Shown in pieces: positions 22,301 through 33,900 of a stretch of 64,000 bases of DNA. The notes under the pieces are model-generated. The model searched no databases and was not told the DNA's origin. It saw only the letters and a list, made by a program, of their open reading frames with translations. The DNA is taken from NCBI GenBank assembly GCA_030062745.1, contig CP099848.1, positions 1,269,501-1,333,500 of the forward strand, in the 5' to 3' direction. How positions within the stretch are numbered: the stretch's first letter is position 1; every line of letters starts with the position of its first letter. Made by a program: the position numbers and the translations under genes. Source of the stretch: Capitulum mitella. Its lineage: Eukaryota; Arthropoda; Thecostraca; Pollicipedomorpha; Pollicipedidae.

Positions 22301-23568
22301 TATTTTTCCAGACGTAAAAGCCGCGGGTCTATGAAGCGTCTGGTAATGTGCAATGCAATGCAGCGCAATATAAGTGACGACATTCACCGGTCCAAAACCC
22401 TTGCGCAAATGATATTTGGCACATCTGCCTCCATCTGAACCGGTCGCGACAACTCTGAAAAGGCCATATCCGGACGAAAATGGCTCCGAGGACTGACCTG
22501 AAACTAAGGACTGTCCTCTGGCAGAGGCTGAATTGCTTTCTGCTCAGCACTATCGGGAAGAGCCATCATTCCAGTGGTGTTTGCTGGCAACAAGCGTCCC
22601 TATCGCCGCAAACGTGACAGTGCGTATCTATCCATACTGCCTCAGGTCAAGGCTAGACGATAACCTCTGTCGTTTAAATACCTTCCGTGGTCTTTAGCAT
22701 TCGGCCTTCCATGTGATTCGGTCGTGACGATTTGCGCGAATCGTTTTTACGGCAAAAAGGCGTAGACCTTACGGCAAGGTCAGGCCCGTCATTCGAAGTG
22801 AAATCTGAACCCATTGTTGACGCTTCTTTCCCGAGAGGCGTCTGATCGTGAAGCGGCGTTTACAAAGTCGACAGGGTCTGAGCCACAGTTTAGGCAATTT
22901 CGTTCCACACATTCCATAGAACTAATGTTAAAATGATCCAGAGTTGGTAAGGCCGTCATCAAACTGGCAAGGTCGTCTCCCTACCGGTGCCATCAGCTGC
23001 TAAACGTGTGTTTGATTCACGTCGATAACTTGTTAAGGAGGTTTCTGCGGTTCGAACGGAAATTGTCCCAGAAGTCTTCACTGCGAAACGTCAGTCAGGC
23101 AATTATTTTCAAATGATCAAATCCTCTGCGCCGCCCTCAGAAGGCCTGTGGCCCATCGTGGGCACTCAAAGGATTACCACGTTTGAGCTGGTTGTGAAGG
23201 CTTGCGGAAATCGTAATCAGGACAGAATAGCAGTACTGGCTGTTGTTTGATTCTGGCCTAAGGTCAAATGAGGCCACATGACTGGTGCTAAATTTCAGCA
23301 CCGTCGAATGCCTCGTCTCGTGATCTGGGCGGCGCTTGGCGTCTGCAGTTTGGCTAATTCATGCGTTCTCTATCGTCATCAGGGATCATCGAAATCTTTT
23401 TAAAAGGCATTCCAATTCATTCCCGAATCCTTGGAACCAAAATGAACACAATTCAATCTCAATCCTCACAGAACCGACAGGTTTGCAATCCGTCCGCAAA
23501 CCAATCCGATCTTGGAATCGTTCATTTTCGCTGAAACAGCCACAGGAATACTCACGATGGTGTCCATT
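19301..23568. other. Gene-poor spacer
   Basis: I find no supportable coding exon. Small items are a direct repeat of AAACTGAAATCAGTTA around 20396 and 20433, an isolated B-box-like match on the minus strand near 20860, a 9-base C run near 21628 and a good-looking gtgagt donor context at 22203. None is enough to call a gene. Confidence 0.4.
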
Positions 23569-23940
23569 CAGGGTGTCGATTTATATTCTTTCGACGGGGC
23601 CCTGGCCCACCCAATGCTCCTTTGGGCCCCTCCAATATTTTCTGCCAATTTTAAAGAGAACTGGGCAAAAATAATGAAACAAACGTCCGCAATAGATAAA
23701 AGATAGATAGAAAGTATAGAATAAGGCAGAAAGTGTTGTATCTATCTATCTTTCTATTCTCTGTATATAAATACATATACTTAAATACATGGGATATATG
23801 CGATTTTTATTTGAAAAATAGTAATAAAACTAAAAAAATAAAGTGGGCTAAATCTACTGAGAAACCTACATTTGGGGGAGGCTAGGTTGTCGGACCCACA
23901 GCTGGGCCCACCCAATCATTTGCGGAAATTGACGCCCCTG
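23569..23940. mobile_element. Candidate hAT-like MITE, 372 bp
   Basis: The left end reads CAGGGTGTCGATTT and the reverse complement of the right end reads CAGGGGCGTCAATTT, giving similar imperfect terminal repeats starting CAGGG. Both ends then have a GGGCCC/GGCCCACCCAAT-type block. No convincing 8-bp target duplication was found, so the boundaries are provisional. The interior holds GATA/TATC tetranucleotide runs that could pair as a hairpin. Confidence 0.4.
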
Positions 23941-25572
23941 TTTGTGAAGGGGGCTGATCGTCAACCCTCGTACCACAAACTTAGACCCTTTTATAAATTA
24001 AGACTTTTTGAGGATGCCTTCAGTAACATTGGGAAGGCCATTCTCTCATATCCCTCTTCCCTCATAATTAAGCAGTTTGTTTGGATTCAGGAAAACATGA
24101 TCTCACGTTTCACGCAGTTCCTTATGTTGCGGCCAGTTATTACCTTCTTGAATACGTTGGATCTGTAGACGGGGAAAGGGGCAGAGGAAATATGTTTCCC
24201 AACTTCTGATGGGGGGGGGGGGCAGTCTCTCCAATGTTTTGGCAAGGCCTGCCAGCACGGCCGGCTCCGAGAGAAGTTTCTGTGCTCTGAGGCGCTTGAA
24301 AACCTTGTTACGCAGCACCACTGGCTAATGCGGACAGAGCTCGCCAGCTGTGCTCCATGGCGTAGCCAGGATTCGGTCCAGGAGGGAGAAAACTCAGGTT
24401 TATATCCCCCACCACCGAATCAGGAAAATGTTCAAAATTCATGGGCCCGTCGGAAATATACGCGAATTGTAAAAAATGGCAGTTTGCATACCTTTCCTGT
24501 GGTGTTACAATGACGGCCACACGTGACGAGATGAGTGAATGGAAGGGTTCTCGCTAGCCTTGCGAACAGATTGGATTCGATTCTCGATCGCAAAGTCGGG
24601 TTTTGTTATTACTCCTGAATGCCTTTTACTTCCGTCCCTTTCCTCTCTCTCATTGGCAGGCTGACCTTCGACCTGGAAGGATGACCCGAACTGGCATCAG
24701 TAGCGGGTCGGCGATCGCTGGGCAGTCAGCCTCCCAACTCGCTCTCGTGCGCGTCCGATCAGGACTAGGTACTCTCTGACACGCAGGGAATAAGGAACTG
24801 CCCACTATCACGACCACAGCTATTGCGCATGCGCAGATCGACAGCAAGTTAACATTCCATCTGCAGTCATGGCTGGAGGTTTCCGAAAATTGTTGGGAAT
24901 TTCACATAGGATTTCAGAGCGTTTTTTACGGTTATGCCATAGGTCCAATGCTAAAATCCATCAACATTGTGGGGGGATCCGTCTCCCGGGATTATCAGCC
25001 TTGCGTACAATCACTAAAAAAAATTGCAATCCAGCATTGCAAATCCTGCAATCCAAATCCTGGTGATCCCTGGTCGTTACGTACCTATGTCGCCACGGGT
25101 GATGCCACGGATGTCATCACGGCTATCGCGTCGTCGAGAATTTGGCAGAGGTTCCGCCGGCCGAATTCGCGCAACTTTCAGGACGATGCCTTTCGTAACA
25201 GCGTCCGGGTGGTGTTTCAAAGTCCGGGAGGCGACGGATGTCTGTTGATGTCCAGTGCACTCAGGTCTGGAAGCCGCACCCTGCTTGCCGTACTCGGAGT
25301 TAAAAACAGGCAGTCTTTTGCCGTTAACATGTGGGGCGGATGTAGTTCTTAGACTGCTCAGGTGAGTGAGATGCGACCCTGCATTCTTTTGACGTTCTCA
25401 GGTGATGTCTGCGCCATCGACACACCATAGCCGCAGTGCAGATACAGTGAAACGGATTTAAGCGTTAGATATTCGAGGCGATCCGTTCGTAGACATTGCA
25501 GTCACTGGTGACAATGGTGAATCCATGCGTGATACTCCCGCTGAAAGAAGGCCTTAGCTACTTGTTCTGCTA
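23941..25572. other. Gene-poor spacer with a possible transposon terminus
   Basis: A 12-base G run lies near 24211. GGCGTAGCCAGGATTCGG at about 24358 resembles one end of a hAT-type element, but no partner end was found. A weak tRNA-like B box lies near 24572. No gene is seen. Confidence 0.35.
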
Positions 25573-25591
25573 GATGGGTACGTCCCTCTGG

Positions 25592-25743
25592 AAGACTTGT
25601 CACACACAACGCGAAGAGCACTATGTGAGATCGGCACGCGAAGGGCTAGTGCTGAGTTCGGCACAACCCTCAGAATGGTGTCACACACAACACGAAGAGC
25701 ATTGTGTTAGTGGTGAGATCAACACTGTCCTCAGAATGGTCGT
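25592..25743 (+). repeat. Imperfect two-copy tandem duplication
   Basis: TGTCACACACAACGCGAAGAGCA near 25598 recurs as TGTCACACACAACACGAAGAGCA near 25680. CCTCAGAATGGT also occurs twice (about 25668 and 25730). The spacing is about 82 bp for the first pair, with extra inserted sequence. Confidence 0.6.
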
Positions 25744-26700
25744 CGATGTGGCTGGAATGAACCAGTTTTGTAGTACATGACCCCAAGGATGATCAAAGGA
25801 ATACACAGAAATTGGCAAGGGGCAACGAAACGGTTTTCAGGTACAACGCGGGCCCAAAAGATGTTCGAAGGAATATCAGAAATACCAAAGGACCTGATGG
25901 GTAATCAAAAGTCATTTAAATGTAATCCTAAAGGATCATGAGGAGTGTCCCTGGATTATTACCGCACGGACGCCACCTATGACTGCGCGCCAGACTTGCG
26001 CAGAATTCAGAACCGAGTCAGAAACGGATCATGAATGGTGCCATTTCTCGCGAGTCATGAGACTAACCAGAGTCAGCAAGCTTTGAGCCAGAGTCGAGAG
26101 TCGAATCATGCCTGAAAAATTCCGCTTCGAGTCCGGGTTGAATCGAGCCACTGGGCTTTGGGCCAGAATCGAACTGCTTGTTGAGTGTCCGGATCAATCG
26201 CAGGCTTCCTCCGCACGCCCTGCTTTGGGCCCAATGTGCCTCTGGTCTGCTGGGCCTTCTGAAGCACAAAGTCTCGAGGAGCCCGACACGCGCGGACTGT
26301 GACACGAATGTCACAGTCCGACACGAGGCTCAGCCTCATACGCCGCCTTGCGTCACGCCACTCGCCGCAGCAGCTCCAGGGGTTGTTCGTTAGGCACCCT
26401 GGCCTCGGTTTCGCCACAGTTTCCTTTGATCGCAATGTTAGCCTACGTCAGTGGCGCGTGCAAGCCCGGGTCCGACGCAGGGAAGAAACGCTGATCAAGG
26501 AGGTCGATCGGTGGCACCATTCGTCCGAACACAAGCAAGCTATGCGGCCCCGCGCGCAGCGTGAATCAGGCACGTGAGCTGTCACTTCACTAGGCCGACG
26601 ACGCGCAGTGCGAATTCAAACGATTCGCCTCACACCGGCTGAAATTCTCCCGGTCACCTGAACCCAAGGCGCGTGTCGCGTGTCGTTAACCCAAGTATTT
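25744..26700. other. Spacer, nothing recognised
   Basis: GAGTC-containing words recur between about 26060 and 26170 without a clear period. No coding, RNA or transposon signal can be supported. Confidence 0.35.
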
Positions 26701-26739
26701 CGCACAATCCTGTCGGCGCCTTTCTCCCGGGAAGCCGCC

Positions 26740-27480
26740 CACAGGCGAGCGCCAACTTAAGACGCCGTCAATTCCGTTGGCGGGCTGCTCGAGAGGCCCA
26801 GTCGGCGGGGGCGGGCCCGCCGTGCCTCAGTAGCGTCAGTGCGACGGTCGGTGTTGGTTCGCGCGTCGCTTGCCCACGAGGTGGGAAGCCACGAACGGGC
26901 CCTCGGGATCGGTGCTGGGAGTGGTGCGGTCGCGCGCGGTTCGTGTCGAACCTGAGTCGCGGCTGCTCCGCGAGTGTCGACGTCGCGCACGGCGGCGCTC
27001 GTGCAGCGACAATCCTGGGCGGCGTCTGCCCTTCTGCCCGGCCGGGCGGCGGCCGCTCCGCCGCCGCAGCGCTGGATAGCTGCCTGGTCTCGGAGCTCGG
27101 CAGCCGCCCTCCCGTCGCCCCGCGGTCGGCTCGCCGACTCGACCGGCCCCCGCCGCCGGCCGGCGGACGCGGCTCGGCTCCCGTCGCCGACGATGCGGCG
27201 CTCGGCCGGCCGCCGTCTGCGCCGTCGGCACGTGGGCGCCGCGTCCGGCGCCCGATAATTGCCGGAATCGGCGCGGCCGCCGGCGCCGACAGCCGGCCGT
27301 GGCGGCCGTTCGGCCGGCCCGCCGCCCAGCCTGCGCCTGCAGCGCCACGCAGCCAAGGTAAGCCGGTCCCCCGCGCCCGCACGGGCGTGCGCACTGACCG
27401 ACCCGTCTCCAGGCGCCACCCAACGGCTGCCAGTCACGGGGGGGGGGGCGCCGTGGGCGGGCGACGCCAAATTGGATGAA
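26740..27480. promoter_or_regulatory. CpG-rich island with a consensus splice donor
   Basis: This 0.7-kb very GC-rich block has long open frames on several frames of both strands, which is a composition effect. On the plus strand a consensus donor, CCAAG|gtaagc, ends at 27357. It could be a CpG-island promoter with a non-coding first exon reading to the right, but no downstream exon was found in the window. A 10-base G run lies near 27438. Confidence 0.3.
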
Positions 27481-28310
27481 ACGGCCGCCAGCCCAGGCTA
27501 GGTCACAGGACCATCATGCCGCTTTGGCTGGGTCACAGCACCATCACGCCGCTTTGTGTGCTCGTTGGGTGTTGGACGCACAACCTCGTGGGTTCAAGCG
27601 TCCGTGCCGTGAGTCAGGTGTCGCGTCGGCTTCAGTCAGTCGTCTGTCAGGACGCGGGGTTAGGAGTCGCCAGGCGAGGTCTCACGGTTTTCCGGCTGTG
27701 TTACACGACCAGCAATCTGGGTCACATGTCACCTTGCTAGATCAGACGTTCGCCAGACGGGCTGGACGGTCACGACTACGGGGAAAAGATTTAACGGTTG
27801 ATATTGCGGCAAGAGCCACATTCCCAACTCGTGTTCTGGTTTTTCACTTTTCTGACGAACGTATGTAGTCGTTTTTAAGGCACCAACGAGGAGAAAGCTG
27901 AAGTTTCACTCGAGCAGGCGCGTACGTTTTTCTGCGCATTTTTATGGACCGCCGTTTGGGTACGAATCGCAGAGCAGTCCTGCTCGTGACAGTCATCGTC
28001 TCTCCTCGCTAAACGTTCTCTCCTCTCCTTGCTAAATCCCGGTAGCAATTTAGCTACCGGGATTTAGCAAGGCTTAGCTCCTTGCTAAATCGCTTTAATG
28101 TATACATCACTTATCGTCCTCTCCGGGGCGTATATAATGTAGAAATACAGAAATCAAGCGAATTTACGAACCAGTTGTATGCCGTGATCGGTGGGCCCAA
28201 CGACGCCTTTTTTGACGAAACGATGCACGATTTTGACGAACGAACGATTTTGACGCCTCTTAGCCGAAATTTAGCTTGTTTCTGGAGCAAATCTGAAACG
28301 TCTCCATGTC
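27481..28310. other. Spacer containing a perfect hairpin
   Basis: Apart from the hairpin at 28027-28072 nothing is recognised. Around 27515-27555 the phrase GGTCACAG(G/C)ACCATCA(T/C)GCCGCTTTG occurs twice in tandem. Confidence 0.4.
28027..28072. repeat. Perfect 20-bp inverted repeat with 6-base loop
   Basis: The left arm is CCTTGCTAAATCCCGGTAGC (28027-28046), the loop is AATTTA and the right arm is its exact reverse complement (28053-28072). Related words CTCCTCGCTAAA and CTCCTTGCTAAATC occur just before and after, so the arm derives from a local repeat. Confidence 0.95.
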
Positions 28311-28660
28311 GCGCTCGTGGCGTTCTCGCCATTTCGCCTCCGTGCCCAGCGCGCAGGCAGCGCCGCCTCGCCGCCGGCCGGCAGGCGGCGTCGGAGGCTG
28401 CCGGCGGCCTGCGCCGGACGGCGGCGAACGAGGCGGCGCCTGGCCCTGACGAACGACGCCCGGCCGCAGGCGGGCCCGCTGTCGGCGGCCGAACGTGACG
28501 CCGGGTCGCCGGGGCCGGGATCGGCTCGTCGGTAGGCAATCGGGGTCGTCGGGCACCGCCGCCGGCAAACAGGACACCAGATGGCGGATCGCCTCGGGGA
28601 GGCGCTCGAGCGCGGCCGACCGCGCCGACCGCGCGTTCTAGCCGCGGGCGAGGGTGTTCG
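28310..28660. other. GC-rich island
   Basis: CpG-rich, with arginine- and alanine-rich frames open on both strands and no domain. Function is unknown. Confidence 0.4.
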
Positions 28661-28944
28661 ACGCTGAACTGTCACTCTCAGCCGTAGCAGGTCTGCCCTG
28701 AGCTACCAGTCTCACGTCGAGCGTGCAGAAAATGTTCCCACGTTTTAATTTCCTCCAGGGCTTTAAACAACCTCGTAACATTGGACGTCCGGTTAAGAGC
28801 ATGCGTTCGTTAAAGTTAGGAAGGTGTTGGGCCGGATTTCCCGGGGAGCTCAGTCGGGAAATCTTCCTGAGGGCGCTACACTAGGAAGGTTTCATCGTGT
28901 CTGCGGCGTGACCGGCACTTGCGCTAAAACTTTCTTGTGGTCTG

Positions 28945-29345
28945 AGGCGTCTCCACGTCTCGGTTCGGGCATCGTTCCCGTGTTTTGGCCTTCCTACATC
29001 CCGCATCCGACAGTGAACGGATGTTTTGGCCCTGCGGGCACCCCGTGATCCAACGAGAGCTCGTTGTGTTGTTTCGACGTCTCTTGCTCTAACTAGAGAC
29101 GGATGTGCAAACCTTCCTGACGCCCCATAATACGACAAGGGTGCTACGGTCTTTCGTACATCCCGTGCGTCGGCAGAGACCGATGTGTTTGGCTTCCTGA
29201 CATTTCGCACCCGGCAAGAGGCCGATTTTCCGGTGTTCCTTACATCCCGTGCTCCGACAAGGATCGATGTTTTGGTCTTCCGTACATCCCGTATTCGCAC
29301 GAGGGAGTGATACGGCGGCCTTCCATACGTCCCTTGCAGACAGAG
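28945..29345 (-). repeat. Minisatellite, 42-bp unit, about 10 copies
   Basis: Anchoring on the word AC(A/G)TC(C/T)C gives starts near 28955, 28996, 29038, 29077, 29120, 29158, 29200, 29242, 29284 and 29327, a spacing of 38-43 bp. A typical unit reads TACATCCCGTGCTCCGACAA then GGATCGATGTTTTGG. Because 42 is a multiple of three, the minus strand keeps one open frame that repeats a 14-residue motif, RDVRKTKTSILVGA-like. I do not regard it as a gene. Confidence 0.85.
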
Positions 29346-29719
29346 CACTCTGACGTTACGCTGGCCGTGCCGGACTGAACGGAACAAACAGAAATGGGGC
29401 ATGTAAACGAGCCCCTGGCGTGATGCCATGCTCCCTGGGGTTCGATCAGCGTTCGAGAGTGAGACCGCACCAGGCACGTCGGAGCGGTAACGGCCAGCAC
29501 GCGTCGTCCTGATACCGGCCCGCTCAGGTCACGCTGTTAACAGCCTGTAATGTGTCTCCGAGTTCTGCGTAACACCGGACGCCGGTCCGGCTGTCACCTT
29601 GACACCAATCTGGGCAAGTCACAGCCAGCAGGACGCCAGGTTATGCGTTGACGTCCAGCTACCGACACTGGCCGTGTGTGCTGTCCCAGTGTCTTCGGAA
29701 CCTGAAGTGTTGTGACTGA

Positions 29720-30420
29720 ACCGACCATGGGGACGCAGCGCCGGGGCGCCGGTGTGGCGTTGGCCGGACCGGCCCGCTCTCACCGGCTCACAGCCCGACA
29801 CGAGACGCTCTCGATGTCGCAATCGACGGCCGCGGACTGCGCGGCCAGTGTTGCCGGTACGCTCGCCGGTGGCGTGTGCCGTTCTGCGGCCGCTGCCTTG
29901 GAACTGCGGCGCCGGCGAGTCGCCCGTACGGCCGCAGACGGGGCGGATCGTCCCGCTGATGGGTGCAGGAGACAGGCGGCCGGGGCGGTGTCAGGTCGGC
30001 GGCGGCGTCCGTGCCGGGCTCACCGGCTCCCGGTCCTATCGAGCAGCGCTGCACCTTCAACTCCAGCCGTCTCAGCTGGTAAGCTCCGGCAGCGTGTTGT
30101 CGCATAGCAGCACTGTCGTAAACCCGACATCAAAGCAGTGAAGCTGGGTAGGCTGGAGATTCGTCGGACCGCGAGCTGGTGGACGAAGCCACTCCCGGAC
30201 GATTACCCGGCATCCGCGCCGCCCACTGCCGCGGCGCCGGACGGATCTCGGCAAGGGCGGATCTCAGCAGATCCCGCCGCCTCCGGGCCCGGTTCACGAT
30301 CACGGTTTGGACACGACCGCGGTTTGGACACGGAGAGTCGCCGGGTGGCGGGGCGGACGGGACGGGCTCTGCGCGACGCCGGTGGGGCGGGAAGATGTGG
30401 ATGACGCTGGTCGCGCCCGG
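29720..30420. other. GC-rich island
   Basis: CpG-rich with overlapping open frames on both strands and no recognisable domain or splice structure. Confidence 0.4.
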
Positions 30421-33289
30421 TGTTTGGGTGTCGTCCAGGCGGTCTGGCAGACGTCGTTGGTATGCTGGGAACTCTGCCCACCGGAAATTGGCCCCGGGAC
30501 CGTTCCGCCACTGCAGTGACGTCCACTCAATTCTCACTACGCCTGTCCGTCGGGAAATTCCGCAAGCAACGGCTGGAAGGAGCTCCATGAGTCGTATTTC
30601 AGAATGGTTGCGCCATTGTTATGATAAGGCTCAGTGGTAATACCGCTTCTGGATGGAACGGCCGAAGCCCAGGCGACATCGCGCTTACAGAGCGGCGTTC
30701 TGTCCATGAGCGGGATGTTTCCTTGGTGCCGATTAGAGGAATTCCAAGATTTCTGGTGCACCCATTACATGCAGTCTGTCATCAGTTCATTAACACTATG
30801 CGCGTCCTTTGGCGCTTCAACCACGCCTCTGACTAGAACAGGTAGCTACGGAGGACGGCTTTGCCTTCGTTTTGCTGCCGGTCTGGCTGCGTCCTTGCGT
30901 CGTCAGTACGGAAAGCAGGGAATTCCGTCGTGTTTGCCGCGTACGCGTACGATCGCGGACCGTTCGGTTGTGGCCATCGTCGTCGCCGTCGTCGGCGACG
31001 ACATTCCCCTGAGTGCCGCAGATTGTAGGCCCCTTCGCGCGTCACTTTCGCCTTGGTTGTAACCGCGGGGGCATGGGGTCCCGTCCAATTTTGGCAAAGT
31101 GGGTTTCCCGCCAATAGTGGTCGTAAAGTGAATGTTTTTCGCAGTTGCGTGTTGAAAATAAAAGTTATTGGGCCAGATTGTCCATGCCCAGATTCTGGTT
31201 TGCCATCCACCCAGTTTCTGGAACGTGGCTACACCCATGGCCATCGCCGTCACGTGGGGAAAGGAATCCCCTGGGGGCAGAGACACGGATTCCGGAAATG
31301 CCTCAGAGCTGCGCCAAGCGCTCTAGGAGAACGTCCCCAGCAGAAGAAGCTCCAGAGCGCCGCGGGATGAGGCCCGGTCAGATACGGTGGAGCGGGATCG
31401 GCGATAGTGGTGACGGAGGCGGAGACGAGAGGGGGGGGGGGAGGTAGCTACCCGCGAGTGATGCCCTGAGTGCGTCAGGGGTACGGTCGATGCGGACTCA
31501 TCTCACGATTACAGTGCCCCAGGTCAGTGGCCGCAGAATGATGCGTCGCAATTAGCGGGTTTTCCGTGCTTTTTCCCGGATCCGCGCTGGCGCAGTTGGC
31601 AAAAGTTGGCCGCAGAGTGCCCCGCCTGTTAGTCATCGCGCCCTGAGTCGGAAATCGCTGTGCCCGCGTCATAATGTTCGCTCGTTAGGGGTGTCGTGGT
31701 GCTCGTTCGTTACAAGATGTTAGGTTCCTTGGACGTTGCGGTGCTCGGTAGAAGTCAGTACGCTCTCGCAGGTCTTTCCATCTTTCGGAAAGTGTTCTTT
31801 GCGTTTGAACTCGCTTCGCTCGTTGCAGACCGCCTCGTTGGTTGGACGGAGCTGCGCCATCGATGGAAAAAACCCCGTTCCTTCACGTCGGACCGCTGAA
31901 GGTCGATTATAAACCAGTTCGGCTCGAGACACGGACAGAATAGTTATGAACTCAGCGAGCGATGGTGTTTTGTCTCCAAGACTGCCTCCGTAAAACATTT
32001 CATGCGGCCGCAGCCTAGCCCCATGCTGGGGTCGGCTCAGGAGCGATGCCTCTTGAATAGCGATTACGCTGTTCTGGCTGGGATTGGGCGCTGTAGAACG
32101 ACTGTTGGGTGACGCGTAGCCGTCGCTTTGTCTCGGAACAATGCGTGCTTATGTCCAGTGATGGGAAGGCTGTTCCGAAAATGTGATTCCTGCCAGCTGA
32201 TAACATCAAACCGTTATTTTTTATATGAATTTTGTTGGCGGACCGACGGACACAGATCCTCCAGATTTGAATGCAGGACTCTTAGCTCTTCCAGATAGGT
32301 TTCTGAAGGCTAATCATGTAGGTCATTATCATCTTCTGCAGGGGTGGCCTGAGCTGACCTTGTACTGGTAGGTAACCCAGCTGACTACACGAATGCGTTT
32401 TTTTTTGTCGCAGGTACTTCTGCACCCCTGCCTGTTGGTGCGGACCAAATTTTAGTTGAGTAACCAAAATTCGCAACGTTGTCTTGCTTGGCTATCCATC
32501 CCGCATGCAGTGCTGACAGTGCTTTATCACATGAAAGTCAGTGCGTGAAACTTGTTCGGTATTTTGCCGGTTATGTTATCAATATGGTACATGATGTACT
32601 TTTTTTTTTTGGACGTTTGGGTCAATATAATTTCCAGCCGTCGTCGCATGTTGAAGTAAGGAAGAGAATAATTTTATGGGTAGTCGCCATAGCTTTACTA
32701 CGCGGTCAGTGGTAGGCGAGGATCAGTCTGAGAAATAATAACACAACGCAATCTGTCACGCCAATAGCATTCCGTGTGACTAGATCAGCACGTTTGTTAA
32801 CCTTACACGTCACGACGCAACAGGGCAGGCCAATGCTCTCTACGAACTCCACAGTTGGTAGGTTAGGGCGGCGTGTATCTTGATAATGATGCCCATCGTG
32901 ACTTGAAATAAGCGTATCACTCATTCTACGCGGATAAAAACGTGGAGCGTCATAGATGGGAGATCCGTCTGATCGAGAGAATAATTGACCCCGGGTAGGA
33001 CGTAACGAGCATGAGGCGGGGCTAGGTTGACGTGACCTTCGTAGCAGGTTGGGACGGCTTTCGGCCGGCTGTACCAGCCAGATTTGCTTTTCTACCTCCA
33101 TGTTCTTGCAAAAGCATGGTTGCCTGTGTGTAGCTGAGCTTTGTGACCGTGAGCGACTTTCTGAGTTTGAAACTGGAGCAACAGATGCGCGTCTTCTGCT
33201 TTTCCTGTTTCTAATGAATCCGCATATTCTCTGTTTTCGCCTTGTTTCGTATCAGCGAACCAGCTCTCAGCTCGCCGTTGACATGACTG
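30421..33289. other. Gene-poor spacer
   Basis: No coding exon, RNA gene or transposon terminus can be supported. There is a poly-G tract at about 31432-31441 and short T runs near 32399 and 32600. Confidence 0.4.
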
Positions 33290-33900
33290 GATCATTGCCG
33301 TCGGTCGCGTCGGGCTCGGAAAGGGCGCCGCCACGGCTCGGTCACGTGGCGCCGCGGTGTGAACACGTGGCGCGCCGGTCGCGACGCGTTCCTACCGCCG
33401 AGCGGCGCGGCTGCAGGCCCCAGACACGCTGACCCCAGTGGTCCGGCTGCGGCGGCAGGTGCAACGCGACCGTTGCAGCGGGAGAAGGCCCCCGCTGCGT
33501 CTCCCCGGCGCCCCTGCATTTCTCGACTGGTGCAGAGGCCGTGCCTCCATTGTGGCCTCCGAGGTGTGGGGCTCCTCTTCCCCTCCGCGGCCGACTCTGC
33601 CAGACGTGAGATGATCCTTCTGTCTCGGCAGGATCCCGCCGCCAGTGCGCAGCACGCCGGGCGACGCTGCCCGCCGGCCTCCCGGACGCTGTATGGATTG
33701 GCCGGCGGCGCGGGGAGGCCGCCGCGGCCCGCGGCTCCGCCGCCGCCGCCGCCGCCGGCGCAAAAAACCGCCGCCTGCGTCGCCGCGGCCCGAGCGAAAC
33801 TGCGCAGCAGACGGAGGCGCGCCCGGCCGGCGGCGGTGGCGGCGGCCGGCCACGCCGCGGCGGCCACCGCCCGCTGGCAGTTCCCCCTGACTTTGGTGTT
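33290..33900. other. GC-rich island with a GCC-repeat core
   Basis: CpG-rich. The core near 33735-33760 is a short CCG/GCC triplet run. Frames are open on both strands for reasons of composition. This could be a CpG-island promoter, but no exon is evident. Confidence 0.4.

Noticed and set aside
24535-24590. tRNA-Gly-like stretch (TTCTCGC...GCGAAC...GGATTCGATTCTC)
   Set aside because: The anticodon loop lacks the usual T33, the acceptor and D arms cannot be formed, and the B box has mismatches.
26673-27479. A 268-codon plus-strand frame and 195-237-codon minus-strand frames
   Set aside because: Mutually overlapping open frames in very GC-rich DNA, with Arg/Ala/Pro-rich composition and no domain. 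At most a non-coding first exon lies here.
32338-32430. Possible MITE with CAGGGGTG ends
   Set aside because: Only eight bases of terminal repeat and no target duplication.
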